From contig CAJKGK010000025.1 of assembly GCA_905199445.1 (NCBI GenBank), positions 1 through 55,190 of the forward strand: DNA of 55,190 nucleotides, given 5' to 3'. Of this stretch, positions 6,906 through 15,931 are shown piece after piece (the stretch's first letter is position 1; the number at the start of each line of letters is the position of its first letter). This DNA is from an uncultured Lachnospiraceae bacterium (GTDB taxonomy: Bacteria; Bacillota; Clostridia; Lachnospirales; Lachnospiraceae). The notes below the pieces were generated by a model. That model was not told the origin of the DNA and ran no database searches. It saw nothing but the letters and a program-made list of their open reading frames with translations. The position numbers were made by a program, and so were the translations under genes.

Positions 6906-8867
6906 CTATAAGTTTACGTAATTATAATCATAGCCAGATGTATCCAAAAGGTCTGCCTCTCTGTGGTGGCAGGTAAACAAAAGCATTTGACCATGATAAT
7001 TTTCCATCAGCCATTCCATGATCCGTTTAAGCCGCTGCGCATCATACATGGCAAAAGCATCATCCAAAATTAGCGGATAATTTTCTTGCCCGTACAGCAG
7101 TGCTCCTGCATTCAGCCGCAGGGCAAGATAAATCTGGTCCACGGTTCCTACACTGAGACGACTGATATCCACATATTCCCTTTGATTATCAATCGAAAGC
7201 TTCATGTCTGACCCCATTCTCAGATGACGTTCATTGCCTGTAATCTGATCCAAAAGCTTTTCCATGGCCTCATTCATTTTTGCCCCCATTGTACGGTGAA
7301 TATCCTTTGCAAGGCCTTCAATGGTCTGCATGGCCAGCTGAATCGCTTCCATATCCTTCAGATACTTTCCTTCCTGTTCCCCAAGCTCAGCCAATGTCTC
7401 CATATAACTGTTTTTGAGAACTTCCTGTGTCCAAAGCCGCTCCTGCTCCCAGATCACCTTTTCATACTGCCTGCGCACATCTTCATAATGTTTCTTCTGA
7501 GCATCTGCCTGCATTTTGGCCTGGCGCCACGCCTGGAGCGCATTTTCATGCTGAAAATACAAAGATTCAATCTCCGTTTGAAGGGTTTCGCATTTTTTAC
7601 GATAAGCGTCAACTCTGCTCAAACGATCCAGCTCCATATAATCCTGGGGAACATCTTCCTGTTCGCTGCCGTCAAATACAGGTTCCCTGTTGTCCGGCTC
7701 TTGTGCTGTGTGCGTTTTTGTATAGCCGATGCATCGGCTGCGCCGCAGCATATACAGTGTCAGCAGCAGACCAATGGAAATACCGGCCCCAGCTGCACTG
7801 ACAGAAATTAATTTAAAGGCGACCAATCCTATAAATAGTGCAGCCGCCAGCACAAACACCGCCACAATGATACCGAAAAGTCCTGGTTTTAAAACTTCCA
7901 AACGCAGCTTTGGCCTGTCAGTCCCAAAGGCTTCATCGTGTCCATCCCACACGTCCTGCGTACAGTTGTCTGGGTTCTGTAAATTTCCCCTTATGGAACT
8001 CCTGGCCTGAGCCACTTTGCTTTCAAGCGCCTTAAGTTCTCTTTCTGTCAGATCCGGTATATCCACCGCAGTGTCACTTTCCCCCAGGATTTCTAATTCT
8101 TTCTGTTTATTTTCACACTGACTTTTTAAAAGCTCCCGCTGGACCAGGCAGTCATTACACCGACGCTCCATTTCCTCTTTTAATTGATTTTCGGTGATCA
8201 GCATTTCCTTTAACTGCTCCTGCCTCAGAGCCAGCTCCGGCATTCGCTTTAATTCTTCATTAATCCCGTTAACTTTTCCCGTCAGTTCCCGAATCTCTCC
8301 TGAAACATCCTGTGCGGTTTTTCCTCGTTTAAGCTGACGCAGGTAATCCATGGCCTGACCCAGGTGAACCTGTTCACTGCCATCCAAAAGCGTACTGGCC
8401 TCATGACTTTGAAGCGTCAGTGCAAAACCAGGCGCCACGCCTGGATTTCTCTGACATATATAAACCGTATTTTTATAGTTTTCCTCTGTCAGTTCGGGTA
8501 TAATATCTGTAATTGTTCCCTGGGGAAGCTCAAGGGCCTCACCGGATTCCATGTCAGTGACAACAACTCTGGAAGCTTCTTTGCTGAAATTTCTATAAAT
8601 TCTGTAGCTTTTCCCCTGATGCTCAAAAACCAGTGTTCCCTCATAGCCTCCCGCCATATCCCATGGACGATACCTTGTATAGTCATCTGCGGCAGCCGCA
8701 CGTCCTCTGCCCCGGCGCACGCCAAACAGCATGCAGCGGATAAAACCGTGAATGGTCGACTTTCCGGATTCATTGGGACCATAAATAATATTCATGGACG
8801 GCCCGAATTCGATATGCATATCATGAAATTTTCCAAAATGAATAAGTGTGAGTTCTTTAATGATCAT
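6906..8867 (-). CDS. YhaN/SbcC-like AAA ATPase with a membrane hairpin in the coiled coil
   Basis: ABC-type ATPase of the Rad50/SbcC/YhaN class, paired with the nuclease-like gene upstream. Walker A is GPNESGKST (30-38), a Q-loop YICQRN is near 136-141, the signature is LSVGTVDQIYLALRLNAG (571-588) and Walker B is PLILDDAF (598-605). Charged coiled coils run about 190-290 and 410-520. Between them, about 330-375, are two strongly hydrophobic stretches (GIIVAVFVLAAALFIGLVAF and AAGAGISIGLLLTLYML) that look like a membrane hairpin at the place where Rad50 has its zinc hook. A CNDC motif (237-240) lies in the first arm. The start overlaps the stop of the upstream gene (ATGA), so the pair is translationally coupled. 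At 653 residues it is shorter than B. subtilis YhaN. Role in DNA end processing is inferred. Confidence 0.85.
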   Translation of the reverse strand: MIIKELTLIHFGKFHDMHIEFGPSMNIIYGPNESGKSTIHGFIRCMLFGVRRGRGRAAAADDYTRYRPWDMAGGYEGTLVFEHQGKSYRIYRNFSKEASRVVVTDMESGEALELPQGTITDIIPELTEENYKNTVYICQRNPGVAPGFALTLQSHEASTLLDGSEQVHLGQAMDYLRQLKRGKTAQDVSGEIRELTGKVNGINEELKRMPELALRQEQLKEMLITENQLKEEMERRCNDCLVQRELLKSQCENKQKELEILGESDTAVDIPDLTERELKALESKVAQARSSIRGNLQNPDNCTQDVWDGHDEAFGTDRPKLRLEVLKPGLFGIIVAVFVLAAALFIGLVAFKLISVSAAGAGISIGLLLTLYMLRRSRCIGYTKTHTAQEPDNREPVFDGSEQEDVPQDYMELDRLSRVDAYRKKCETLQTEIESLYFQHENALQAWRQAKMQADAQKKHYEDVRRQYEKVIWEQERLWTQEVLKNSYMETLAELGEQEGKYLKDMEAIQLAMQTIEGLAKDIHRTMGAKMNEAMEKLLDQITGNERHLRMGSDMKLSIDNQREYVDISRLSVGTVDQIYLALRLNAGALLYGQENYPLILDDAFAMYDAQRLKRIMEWLMENYHGQMLLFTCHHREADLLDTSGYDYNYVNL

Positions 8868-9928
8868 TGTTTTTCTCCGGTCTGATATAAAGCAGATATT
8901 CCATAATAAAGCACCTGCTTTTTCATAGATTCATCCAGATTCATCTGTTCAACAGCATCCATATATTTTCCAAATATATTCTCCTTATTATTCCAATGAA
9001 TACCTGCAAAATCATAATCCACCTCTGTGCAGTCCCGAACATCAACCACATTTTCCATATTGTAAAATGCATCCGTATCTATCGTCAAATCAAGATCCCG
9101 GCTGCCCTCAATCATAAGCCTGTAAATATTTCTGCCGCCATCGGCCTGAATCTGTGCCGCAGCCTGATCCTTCAATTCACCGAAAGTCATCTTTGGATGA
9201 ACCTTAATCTTAAGCGTTATATAGCTCACCCTGGCCCAGGGAATAAAATCCAGACTGACCTTATGGTCAATCACCGTTCCCCGGATATAGCCGTGCGGAC
9301 CGTCATCATTTTTATCCACCGGTTCCAGTGCTCCGGCATAGGCCAGCTTTCCAGGTTCTATAATCTGCGGCTTATGAATATGCCCAAAAGCAATATAGTC
9401 AAATCCCGATGTTTTGAGCCGGTTCCAGTCCACGGGAATATGGCGTGCGTCACCGCCGTGAGCCAGTAAAATATGGGTCATCTCCGGCCGTTTTTCCGGC
9501 ATAAGATCATCATACAAAGCCGCTCTGATTTCATAATGATGATAGCTGAGACCATAAACACATAACTTTTGTTTCTCAAATATTTTCATCTGGCATGATG
9601 GCTCGGTAAACCAGAAAACATTATCACTCCATTTCCATGTAAGGTATGGAGACTTTGGGCGTATATAATCATGATTACCTGCAATAATAACAATTTTTAC
9701 AGGTGCAGCTTTGGCAAAATAATAATCCAGCTCCTTGAGTTCCCGCTTAAGCGGCTGCCGATGAAATAAATCTCCGCAGATAAACACAAAATCCGCCTGC
9801 TCCTCATGCGCACGTTCCAGAACTTTATAAAAGCTGTCATAAATTTGCTGCGCCCGCTGCTGTGACCATGGATGTCCCCGGTCGGGGCACGCGCCCAGAT
9901 GAATATCGGCAAGATGATAAAACAGCAT
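8864..9928 (-). CDS. metallophosphoesterase, SbcD/YhaO-like exonuclease subunit
   Basis: Calcineurin-like phosphoesterase of the Mre11/SbcD/YhaO group, a metal-dependent DNA nuclease expected to work with the ATPase encoded next. The metal-binding blocks are in order: ADIHLG (D-x-H, residues 8-13), FICGDLFH (GD), IIAGNHDY (GNHD), LLAHGGDARHIP and FGHIHKP (GHxH). The 354-residue length is normal for the family. GAGGAGG precedes the ATG at 9928. It overlaps the ATPase gene by four bases, a strong sign of a complex. Confidence 0.9.
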   Translation of the reverse strand: MLFYHLADIHLGACPDRGHPWSQQRAQQIYDSFYKVLERAHEEQADFVFICGDLFHRQPLKRELKELDYYFAKAAPVKIVIIAGNHDYIRPKSPYLTWKWSDNVFWFTEPSCQMKIFEKQKLCVYGLSYHHYEIRAALYDDLMPEKRPEMTHILLAHGGDARHIPVDWNRLKTSGFDYIAFGHIHKPQIIEPGKLAYAGALEPVDKNDDGPHGYIRGTVIDHKVSLDFIPWARVSYITLKIKVHPKMTFGELKDQAAAQIQADGGRNIYRLMIEGSRDLDLTIDTDAFYNMENVVDVRDCTEVDYDFAGIHWNNKENIFGKYMDAVEQMNLDESMKKQVLYYGISALYQTGEKQ

Positions 9929-10020
9929 GGCACCCTCCTCTTCTTATGACCTGTGTCAAACAGCTGTGTATTTATACTGTCTGACTTTTATTTTATCACA
10001 GTCCGGAGGATTTTACCACT

Positions 10021-11250
10021 TCAGGCATGCTTTTGGTCTGCCATTTCTCCTGCCCACTCAAATCCTTTTTTGGCAGCAATAACCGCAATAATTTCATTAA
10101 TCACAGCGGCGGCGGCAATGGTTCCCTGAATAATCGCCGCACAATCGGGTGCAGCGTCTTTTAGAACCGATACTGCAATCCCTGTAAATACCAGAGACAC
10201 ACCGGAATGGGGCAGCAACGTAAGTCCCAAAAATTTTTGTACAGTTTTCGGTGCCCCTGTGGCCCGGGCGCCAAAATAAGCTCCAAAATATTTGCCGGCA
10301 GCTCTTGACACAATATAAATTACCGTAAAAAGACCGGCGCCCAGAATCAAATGATAGTCCAAAGGTGCGCCCAAATTTAAAATAACGACAACCATGGATA
10401 ATCCCAAAATAGGATTAAATGCCGTCATAATCTGGCCCAGCCGCTTTTCGGAAACCATATTTGCAAAAACAGCAGAAAAGGCCATACCGATCAGCATAAA
10501 GTTAAGCACCGGGCTTGGAAGTACCATTGTATTAAAAATAAAGCCAACCCCTGAGGCTATGAGAATTAAAGCACCAAGCATGAGTAAAGTTATGGCAGTT
10601 CCCCGCTCTTTTTTCAGTACAAAACCGGCAATGACACCTACCGCTGCACCGATTAAAAGAGGCAGAAGAACGACAAGAGCGATCATATATGCCGGCAGAT
10701 CCCCTGATGACAGCTGCCCGGCAACAATCGATATCGTTGTAAAAAATACAACACAGCCCACCATATCATCCAGAGCGGCCATGGGAATTAAAGTTTTTGT
10801 CACAGGGCCATCTGTATTAAACTCCCTTACAATAGAAAGCGCCGGAGCCGGAGCAGTTGCCAGTGCAATACCACCAAAAACAAAGGCCAGATACAGAGGA
10901 ATTTCAGAAACATAAAATACAATTGCAAATACAGCGGAAACAACGAAAAATGCACCCAGGGACTGGGTTAATGTTGTTATAATAATCGATTTTCCGGATT
11001 TTTTCAATTTTTTCCACACAAGCTCAGTACCAATCATCAAGCCCACACTGCACTCCAGTATATGGACAATTGTTTCATACCATTGTGCGTCCAAAATTTC
11101 CTGGTCCAGCAGCGACAGTGCATGGGGTCTCAGGATCATACCTGCCAGCAGCCACCCTAAAATGGAAGGCAATTTAAGTTTAGATATCAATCTTCCTACA
11201 ATCATTGCCAGCAATATACTCAAAATAATTTTTAAAACAGATAAAATCAT
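10021..11250 (-). CDS. CPA2-type cation/proton antiporter
   Basis: Integral membrane antiporter of the Na+/H+ exchanger (CPA2, KefB/NapA-like) family. The 409 residues are almost wholly hydrophobic, with about 12 predicted membrane segments. The key motif ALDDMVGCVVFF carries the paired aspartates of the cation site, and the N-terminus GRLISKLKLPSILGWLLAGMILRP is typical of the family. No C-terminal TrkA-N domain is attached. The start is set at ATG 11250, ten bases after AGGAG; reading further upstream has no support. It lies 19 bases after the tetR gene and is probably repressed by that regulator. The transported ion (Na+, K+) cannot be told from sequence. Confidence 0.88.
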   Translation of the reverse strand: MILSVLKIILSILLAMIVGRLISKLKLPSILGWLLAGMILRPHALSLLDQEILDAQWYETIVHILECSVGLMIGTELVWKKLKKSGKSIIITTLTQSLGAFFVVSAVFAIVFYVSEIPLYLAFVFGGIALATAPAPALSIVREFNTDGPVTKTLIPMAALDDMVGCVVFFTTISIVAGQLSSGDLPAYMIALVVLLPLLIGAAVGVIAGFVLKKERGTAITLLMLGALILIASGVGFIFNTMVLPSPVLNFMLIGMAFSAVFANMVSEKRLGQIMTAFNPILGLSMVVVILNLGAPLDYHLILGAGLFTVIYIVSRAAGKYFGAYFGARATGAPKTVQKFLGLTLLPHSGVSLVFTGIAVSVLKDAAPDCAAIIQGTIAAAAVINEIIAVIAAKKGFEWAGEMADQKHA

Positions 11251-11269
11251 ACAAAAGCATCTCCTATTT

Positions 11270-11920
11270 TTATATTTTACTGCTGTGTTCCTTATGTTCA
11301 CCGTGTTCATCGGCAATGCCGTATAACATCAGATCAAAAATCTGCGAAAGGCCAATTTCATGATCTTTAATAATCATATCCAAATCCGATGTATGGCGCA
11401 ATTTTGTCTGAAAATGACTGTTAAACAGTTCCTGAGAAAGCATCATATATTTCAACGCCAGATCTTTGGTATAACTATCTCGCAGCCGGATCATATCCAG
11501 TAAACGGGAATAATAGGCTTCACAAAAATCATCATACGTTTGACGTATGGAACGAATATCATTCTGCAAATGCGCCGGGGGCTGCAAAATTGCATTGAAA
11601 AAAATATTTGCTTCATACGGATTTTTCTCAAAAAACGCCTGACGTCTCACAAGCATCCGGTCAAATTTTTGCTTCACATCCCCGGATTCCCAGTCCACGT
11701 CTTTTAGTTCATGAATTAATTTTTCAAAGGTGATTGTCACACATCGCAAATATAACTCATCTTTATTCTTAAAATGATGATACAAAAGGCCTTTGGAAAT
11801 ATTATTTTCACTGCACATGGCCCTTACGGATGCATGATCATAGCTTTTTGCGCCAAACTCAGCCAAGGCCGCTTTCAGTATTTTTTCATAAGTAATACGG
11901 CTTTTTTCTTCCTGTTTCAT
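11270..11920 (-). CDS. TetR/AcrR family regulator
   Basis: DNA-binding repressor. The N-terminal helix-turn-helix is SVRAMCSENNISKGLLYHHFKNKDEL, the usual TetR form, after ITYEKILKAALAEFGAKSYDHAS. The remaining about 150 residues form a helical ligand domain with no recognisable specificity. The start is ATG 11920, supported by AGGAGG, giving 216 residues. It is cotranscribed with the antiporter and probably autoregulates through the dyad at 11963-11974 in its own promoter. Confidence 0.92.
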   Translation of the reverse strand: MKQEEKSRITYEKILKAALAEFGAKSYDHASVRAMCSENNISKGLLYHHFKNKDELYLRCVTITFEKLIHELKDVDWESGDVKQKFDRMLVRRQAFFEKNPYEANIFFNAILQPPAHLQNDIRSIRQTYDDFCEAYYSRLLDMIRLRDSYTKDLALKYMMLSQELFNSHFQTKLRHTSDLDMIIKDHEIGLSQIFDLMLYGIADEHGEHKEHSSKI

Positions 11921-11947
11921 CCTCTTCCTCCTTTCAAAATTTTTTAT

Positions 11948-11976
11948 ATTATACCAAAAATAGACCACCCGGTCAA
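11948..11976 (-). promoter_or_regulatory. tetR-antiporter promoter with TetR-type operator
   Basis: On the minus strand TTGACC (11971-11976), a 17-base spacer and TATAAT (11948-11953) form a near-consensus promoter. The spacer and -35 contain a dyad GACC-N4-GGTC (11963-11974), placed to block RNA polymerase; this fits autorepression by the TetR protein (inference). Confidence 0.7.
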
Positions 11977-12046
11977 TATTTGTCATTAACATATTTGTCA
12001 TTGAATTATCCTCCATGATCCACCCAGGATATTATCCAGAGATACT

Positions 12047-12082
12047 TAAAAAGGCAGCCCCATCTCAGTAGATGCAGCTGCC
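12047..12082 (-). terminator. terminator after the sulfatase gene
   Basis: On the minus strand GGCAGC pairs with GCTGCC (12077-12082 and 12053-12058), with an inner CATCT/AGATG stem, followed by a run of five T. Confidence 0.8.
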
Positions 12083-12104
12083 ATAAAATGCAAAGATTAT
12101 TTTC

Positions 12105-13607
12105 TTATCTGTGAATCCCCAATCTTTCATACAATTCATCCGGGGCTTCATTTTCCTTCATAAACTCTGAAATATAGCCTTTCATACGTTCTGTAATTTC
12201 AGGGTCATTGATGGGCGTATTTTGTGTGGGATCCTGTTGAAGGTCATAAAGGGCACTGCCAAAATCCGTGGTATCGCCCATTCGTGCTGCGGCCTCAATC
12301 TTCATCAGCCGACAGCCTTTTGTAAATGAAAAGGGCGCAGCCAGCTGAATATTTTGCAGCTCTTTCGGCGTAAACATCTGCCTCATATGGGTAGGCATTA
12401 ATGTATATTCATACACAGGCATTTCCGGATGATCTGCAGAATGCATATAAACATATCTGCCGTCTGTCACATCCACCTGGCTGCCATGATAACCAAATAC
12501 AGCATATCTGCGCATCGGTGTATCATCGTCTATCACCTGCCCCAAAGGATGTCCCAGCATATCTTTAGGAATTTCCTGTCCAAAAAATTCCAGCAGTGTA
12601 GGCGCCAGATCCATCGTTTGAACAATGGCATTTCTGCGTATTCCCACCTTGTCGCTGCGTCTTGGATCGTAGATAAACAGCGGTGTATGCGCAATTTCAT
12701 CATAAATAGGCATCGCCGTCTTTCCCCACCAGCCATGCTCACCTAATAAAAATCCATGGTCGGTATTTACAATCAGCATGGTATCCTTCCACATGTTGTA
12801 CCTGTCCATTATGTCCAGTACCTTCCCCAAATACCGGTCACACTTAGATACAAGAGCCGCATAATTGTAACGTACATGGGCAACGGTTTCCGCATCTTCT
12901 GCCACCGGCATGTAAGGCGGCCAGTCGGCATCCATATCCACATCGCCGGCAAAATGATGGGGATATAAAGCTTTATCCTGAGGCAGGGAATAAAAAGGTT
13001 CATGAGGATCAAAGGTTTCAATCTGAAGGAACCAGTTGTCCTGATCATGGTTGGTTTCAATAAATTCCAGACCATTGGAAAATGTAACTGCCTGTGATGT
13101 TTTTTCTTCCGTATTCATTGTACGGCGATTCAGCTCATCCTGTGACAGCATGGCCTGATATGGCGGGTAAGACAACATATCTTTCTTATGAACAAACACC
13201 GTATTTTTATTAAATTTATAGCCCAGATCTGCCTTCCACGGATCGCCTTCCTGGCCTCTGGAAATTTCCCAGGATGAATATCGTGTATGATAGGTGGCAC
13301 CGCCGTCTTCCCAATAATGCTGATGATCACTGACAAGATGGGTATAAACACCGTTCTTTTTCAAAATTTCCGGCATTGAATCATCGTAAGGTTCCATGGG
13401 TCCCCAGCTTCTGTGAAGGAAATTTGGCCGTCCGGTGTGCAGCTCCCTCCGGGCCGGCATACAGGGCATACTGCCCACATAGCAGCTGTCAAACTGAACG
13501 CTGCGCCGGGCCAGGCGCAGAAAATTCGGCGTTTTTGTCCAATCACAGCCATACGGCTCAAGCATTGCCCGATTCAGTGAATCATACATTACCATAATTG
13601 CTCTCAT
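12105..13607 (-). CDS. Cys-type sulfatase, cytoplasmic
   Basis: Alkaline-phosphatase-superfamily sulfatase that hydrolyses sulfate esters, most likely of a sugar. The active-site signature CMPARRELHTGR fits C-x-P-x-R-x3-TG-R; the Cys must be converted to formylglycine. The C-terminal metal block is NTDHGFLLGEHGWWGK. There is no signal peptide, so it acts on an imported substrate. The start is ATG 13607, preceded by AAAGGGG; the upstream ATG at 13625 lacks a site. About 500 residues, a normal length. It lies 67 bases downstream of a LacI gene with a cre-like operator between. No maturase (anSME) is in the window. Confidence 0.9.
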   Translation of the reverse strand: MRAIMVMYDSLNRAMLEPYGCDWTKTPNFLRLARRSVQFDSCYVGSMPCMPARRELHTGRPNFLHRSWGPMEPYDDSMPEILKKNGVYTHLVSDHQHYWEDGGATYHTRYSSWEISRGQEGDPWKADLGYKFNKNTVFVHKKDMLSYPPYQAMLSQDELNRRTMNTEEKTSQAVTFSNGLEFIETNHDQDNWFLQIETFDPHEPFYSLPQDKALYPHHFAGDVDMDADWPPYMPVAEDAETVAHVRYNYAALVSKCDRYLGKVLDIMDRYNMWKDTMLIVNTDHGFLLGEHGWWGKTAMPIYDEIAHTPLFIYDPRRSDKVGIRRNAIVQTMDLAPTLLEFFGQEIPKDMLGHPLGQVIDDDTPMRRYAVFGYHGSQVDVTDGRYVYMHSADHPEMPVYEYTLMPTHMRQMFTPKELQNIQLAAPFSFTKGCRLMKIEAAARMGDTTDFGSALYDLQQDPTQNTPINDPEITERMKGYISEFMKENEAPDELYERLGIHR

Positions 13608-13638
13608 AAAAATTCCCCTTTCCATTTTCTTTTGAATC

Positions 13639-13652
13639 TGTAAACGTTTTCA
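13639..13652 (-). promoter_or_regulatory. LacI/CcpA-type operator before the sulfatase
   Basis: Reads TGAAAACGTTTACA on the minus strand, a full match to the cre consensus TGWAARCGYTWNCW, and is identical to the site at 14781-14794. It sits about 32 bases before the sulfatase start. Confidence 0.7.
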
Positions 13653-13674
13653 AAAATATTTTTAAGTAAAATGC

Positions 13675-14706
13675 CTATTTTTCAAGGCATTTTACTGTCT
13701 CACGAATTTGATATACGGGGGTGTACAAAGTCTCCGGTTCCCCACATTGGCCCTGTTCCAGACAATCAATGAGCTTTTGGGCAATGCCCCGGCCCATCTC
13801 CATGGCAGGCACGTAATAACAGTTGACCGCAGGTATCATCTGTGCGCCCTGATTTTCCACATGTTCGGTTGAAATAATAGAAACATCGCCAGGCACATTA
13901 AGCTTCAGCTGACCCAGAGCACCGATCATTCCCATCACCCAAAACTGGAGATTATCACACAAAATAGCGGTACAATGTGCATCCACACAATAAGTTTCCA
14001 TCACCTTGCGTATTCGGTCAATTCCCACATTGACTTCCAATGTCACGATGTCGATATGACAGTCCGGATACCGTTCCATGATCCTATGAGCCACCTGCGC
14101 ATCTTCGTTTCGAAACGGTGCATCAATAAACAGAATCTTCCTGTGTCCGTTTTTATAAAGCTTCTCCAGCGCATCTTCCATGTAAGCCGTATAACCGGCA
14201 TATACATTGACCCCTCCATTATGAAATCGCTTTCCAATATACCCGGCCGGAAAACCCTGATCCAGTAAATTTTCCACAGCATGTTTTAACCGCTCTTCCT
14301 GAGGCACATGAAGAAGAATCAAACCATCAATTTTTTTTTGCTGTGCATACGCCCAAAATCTGGGTTTTGCCGAAGGATCTTCAAAATAAGCCAGTGGCTC
14401 ATTAATCAGCAGCAGACTGTACTGACTCTCCCTGATCACTGCATCAATTCCCCGAAGACATTCCAGAAGATACCCTTCAGCAAACATGTTGCCCTGAGGA
14501 AGCGGGGAATAAACGCCAATAATCCGCGAATTTCCCGTCACAAGCCCCCGCCCGAACTGACTGGGCTGATAATCATAATAGGCCAGTGCCTCTCTGACAG
14601 CTTGCACCTTACTGCTTTTGACACCTGCAGACTGATTCATCACTCTGGATACTGTGGCAGTGGACACACCGGCTCTTTTGGCCACATCTTTTATAGAAAC
14701 GCTCAA
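13675..14706 (-). CDS. LacI family transcriptional regulator (sulfatase locus)
   Basis: Repressor with an N-terminal LacI helix-turn-helix (IKDVAKRAGVSTATVSRVMNQ, residues 4-24) and hinge, followed by a periplasmic-binding-protein-like sugar domain (PLPQGNMFAEGYLLECLRGID, GLILLHVP, CTAILCDNLQFWVMGMIGAL). 343 residues, normal. The start is TTG at 14706, with GAGGTGATC just upstream; no ATG fits. It is immediately upstream of the sulfatase gene on the same strand, so its ligand is probably a sugar released from a sulfated glycan (inference). Confidence 0.92.
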   Translation of the reverse strand: MSVSIKDVAKRAGVSTATVSRVMNQSAGVKSSKVQAVREALAYYDYQPSQFGRGLVTGNSRIIGVYSPLPQGNMFAEGYLLECLRGIDAVIRESQYSLLLINEPLAYFEDPSAKPRFWAYAQQKKIDGLILLHVPQEERLKHAVENLLDQGFPAGYIGKRFHNGGVNVYAGYTAYMEDALEKLYKNGHRKILFIDAPFRNEDAQVAHRIMERYPDCHIDIVTLEVNVGIDRIRKVMETYCVDAHCTAILCDNLQFWVMGMIGALGQLKLNVPGDVSIISTEHVENQGAQMIPAVNCYYVPAMEMGRGIAQKLIDCLEQGQCGEPETLYTPVYQIRETVKCLEK

Positions 14707-14780
14707 AAGATCACCTCGATTTCTTTTTAAAACCTTATTTTTAAAGCTTTACATCAAAAATCTATTTTTTTACAAGGTTT

Positions 14781-14834
14781 TGTAAACGTTTTCATTTATG
14801 CCCCTATATTATCACACGGCCGTTATTGGGACAA
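14781..14834 (-). promoter_or_regulatory. lacI promoter and operator
   Basis: On the minus strand, TTGTCC (14829-14834), 17 bases, TAATAT (14806-14811), then the operator TGAAAACGTTTACA at 14781-14794, a location suited to repression. The operator is identical to the one before the sulfatase. The promoter boxes are only moderate matches. Confidence 0.55.
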
Positions 14835-14880
14835 TCCTTATATTCACCAGATATTTCTATATTTTTTATATATTTCCCAC

Positions 14881-14933
14881 AAAAACAGCCCCTTTATCCA
14901 AAGAAGTTTAGGACTTCACAGACGCCAGGGCTG
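14881..14933 (-). terminator. possible terminator after the aldo/keto reductase
   Basis: On the minus strand CAGCCC (14928-14933) can pair with GGGCTG followed by TTTTT (14881-14891), with an inner GAAGT/ACTTC stem. The loop is long, so support is modest. Confidence 0.4.
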
Positions 14934-14941
14934 CCAAGTCA

Positions 14942-15910
14942 TCACAGACCGATAAAATCACTGTTTTCAAATGGTATTTCAAAAATCTTCATAGCCTCGG
15001 CAAGATTTTCCCAATTTCTAGGGCCAAACAGCGGCATGCACGCAAAATCAAGTCGGGTAAAGAATCCCAGAACAACCTGCAGAATCGTTGCATCATATTT
15101 TTCAGTCAGCTTTACAATTCTTGCGGCCACGGCCTCATTGCCCGGTGTAAGATAGGCCGGATCTCTCACTGCCGATGCACCGCCCCCGATGAACTGCTGA
15201 AAAAAGCCGCCGCAGTTTCCAAAGTAAGCCAGAGGCAGCACCCGGGGATTTTCCTTATGCCATTCACGCATGGTGCCATCCATCCACACAAGCGTATCAT
15301 CCATTGGCGGATTCATATTCGCAGTCCCAATGTTAAACAGAACCTCATTGGACACAAAACCTCTATACCCCTTGTGCCTGCAGTAATCCATGGCAGCCGC
15401 AATCCGCGCCTGTTTCCAGTTGGAACACCCATAATAACGGATTTTCCCCTGACGCACAAAATCCTCCATCGTATCCACCAGTTCTTCCACCGGCCGGCGC
15501 TCATCATCTCTGTGATACATGTAAATATCAATATAATCTGTCCCCAGCGCTTTTAAGGACAGCTCCAGATCCCCGGCCATCTCTGTCCTGGAGAGACGAA
15601 CCTTGTGCATATCCGGCGGCATGATCTGCATGGATGCATGGCCACCTTTTGTCATAAGCACAATCTGATGCCGTTTTCCTGAGTGTTTCAGCCATTGCCC
15701 AATAGTCAGCTCGCTCCGCCCGACGACTCCAGGCACCCAGTCTGAATACACCCTTGCAGTATCAATCACATTTCCCCCCTGATCTGTAAAAAGATCAAAT
15801 AACCGATCCGCGTCCGGACCATCCCATTTCAAACCTGCAGCCGTTGTGCCAAGGCCAAAAGGGTAAAGCGGCCCCAGGTCCGTATCTGGTATAAAAATAT
15901 TTTCCGGCAT
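14942..15910 (-). CDS. aldo/keto reductase
   Basis: NAD(P)H-dependent oxidoreductase of the AKR superfamily with a TIM barrel. Tetrad residues are visible: Asp and Tyr in GNVIDTARVYSDW, Lys in LMTKGGH and His in IYMYHRDD. The 322 residues are typical. Substrate unknown. It is the last gene of a minus-strand operon after two ABC exporter genes and marR (gap 21 bases to marR), which suggests a role in detoxifying a carbonyl compound, though this is inference. Confidence 0.88.
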   Translation of the reverse strand: MPENIFIPDTDLGPLYPFGLGTTAAGLKWDGPDADRLFDLFTDQGGNVIDTARVYSDWVPGVVGRSELTIGQWLKHSGKRHQIVLMTKGGHASMQIMPPDMHKVRLSRTEMAGDLELSLKALGTDYIDIYMYHRDDERRPVEELVDTMEDFVRQGKIRYYGCSNWKQARIAAAMDYCRHKGYRGFVSNEVLFNIGTANMNPPMDDTLVWMDGTMREWHKENPRVLPLAYFGNCGGFFQQFIGGGASAVRDPAYLTPGNEAVAARIVKLTEKYDATILQVVLGFFTRLDFACMPLFGPRNWENLAEAMKIFEIPFENSDFIGL

Positions 15911-15931
15911 TTTGTATTCCCCACTTTCTTT

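Noticed and set aside
13608..13625. Upstream ATG at 13625 as sulfatase start
   Set aside because: No ribosome binding site; AAAGGGG lies between it and the ATG at 13607.
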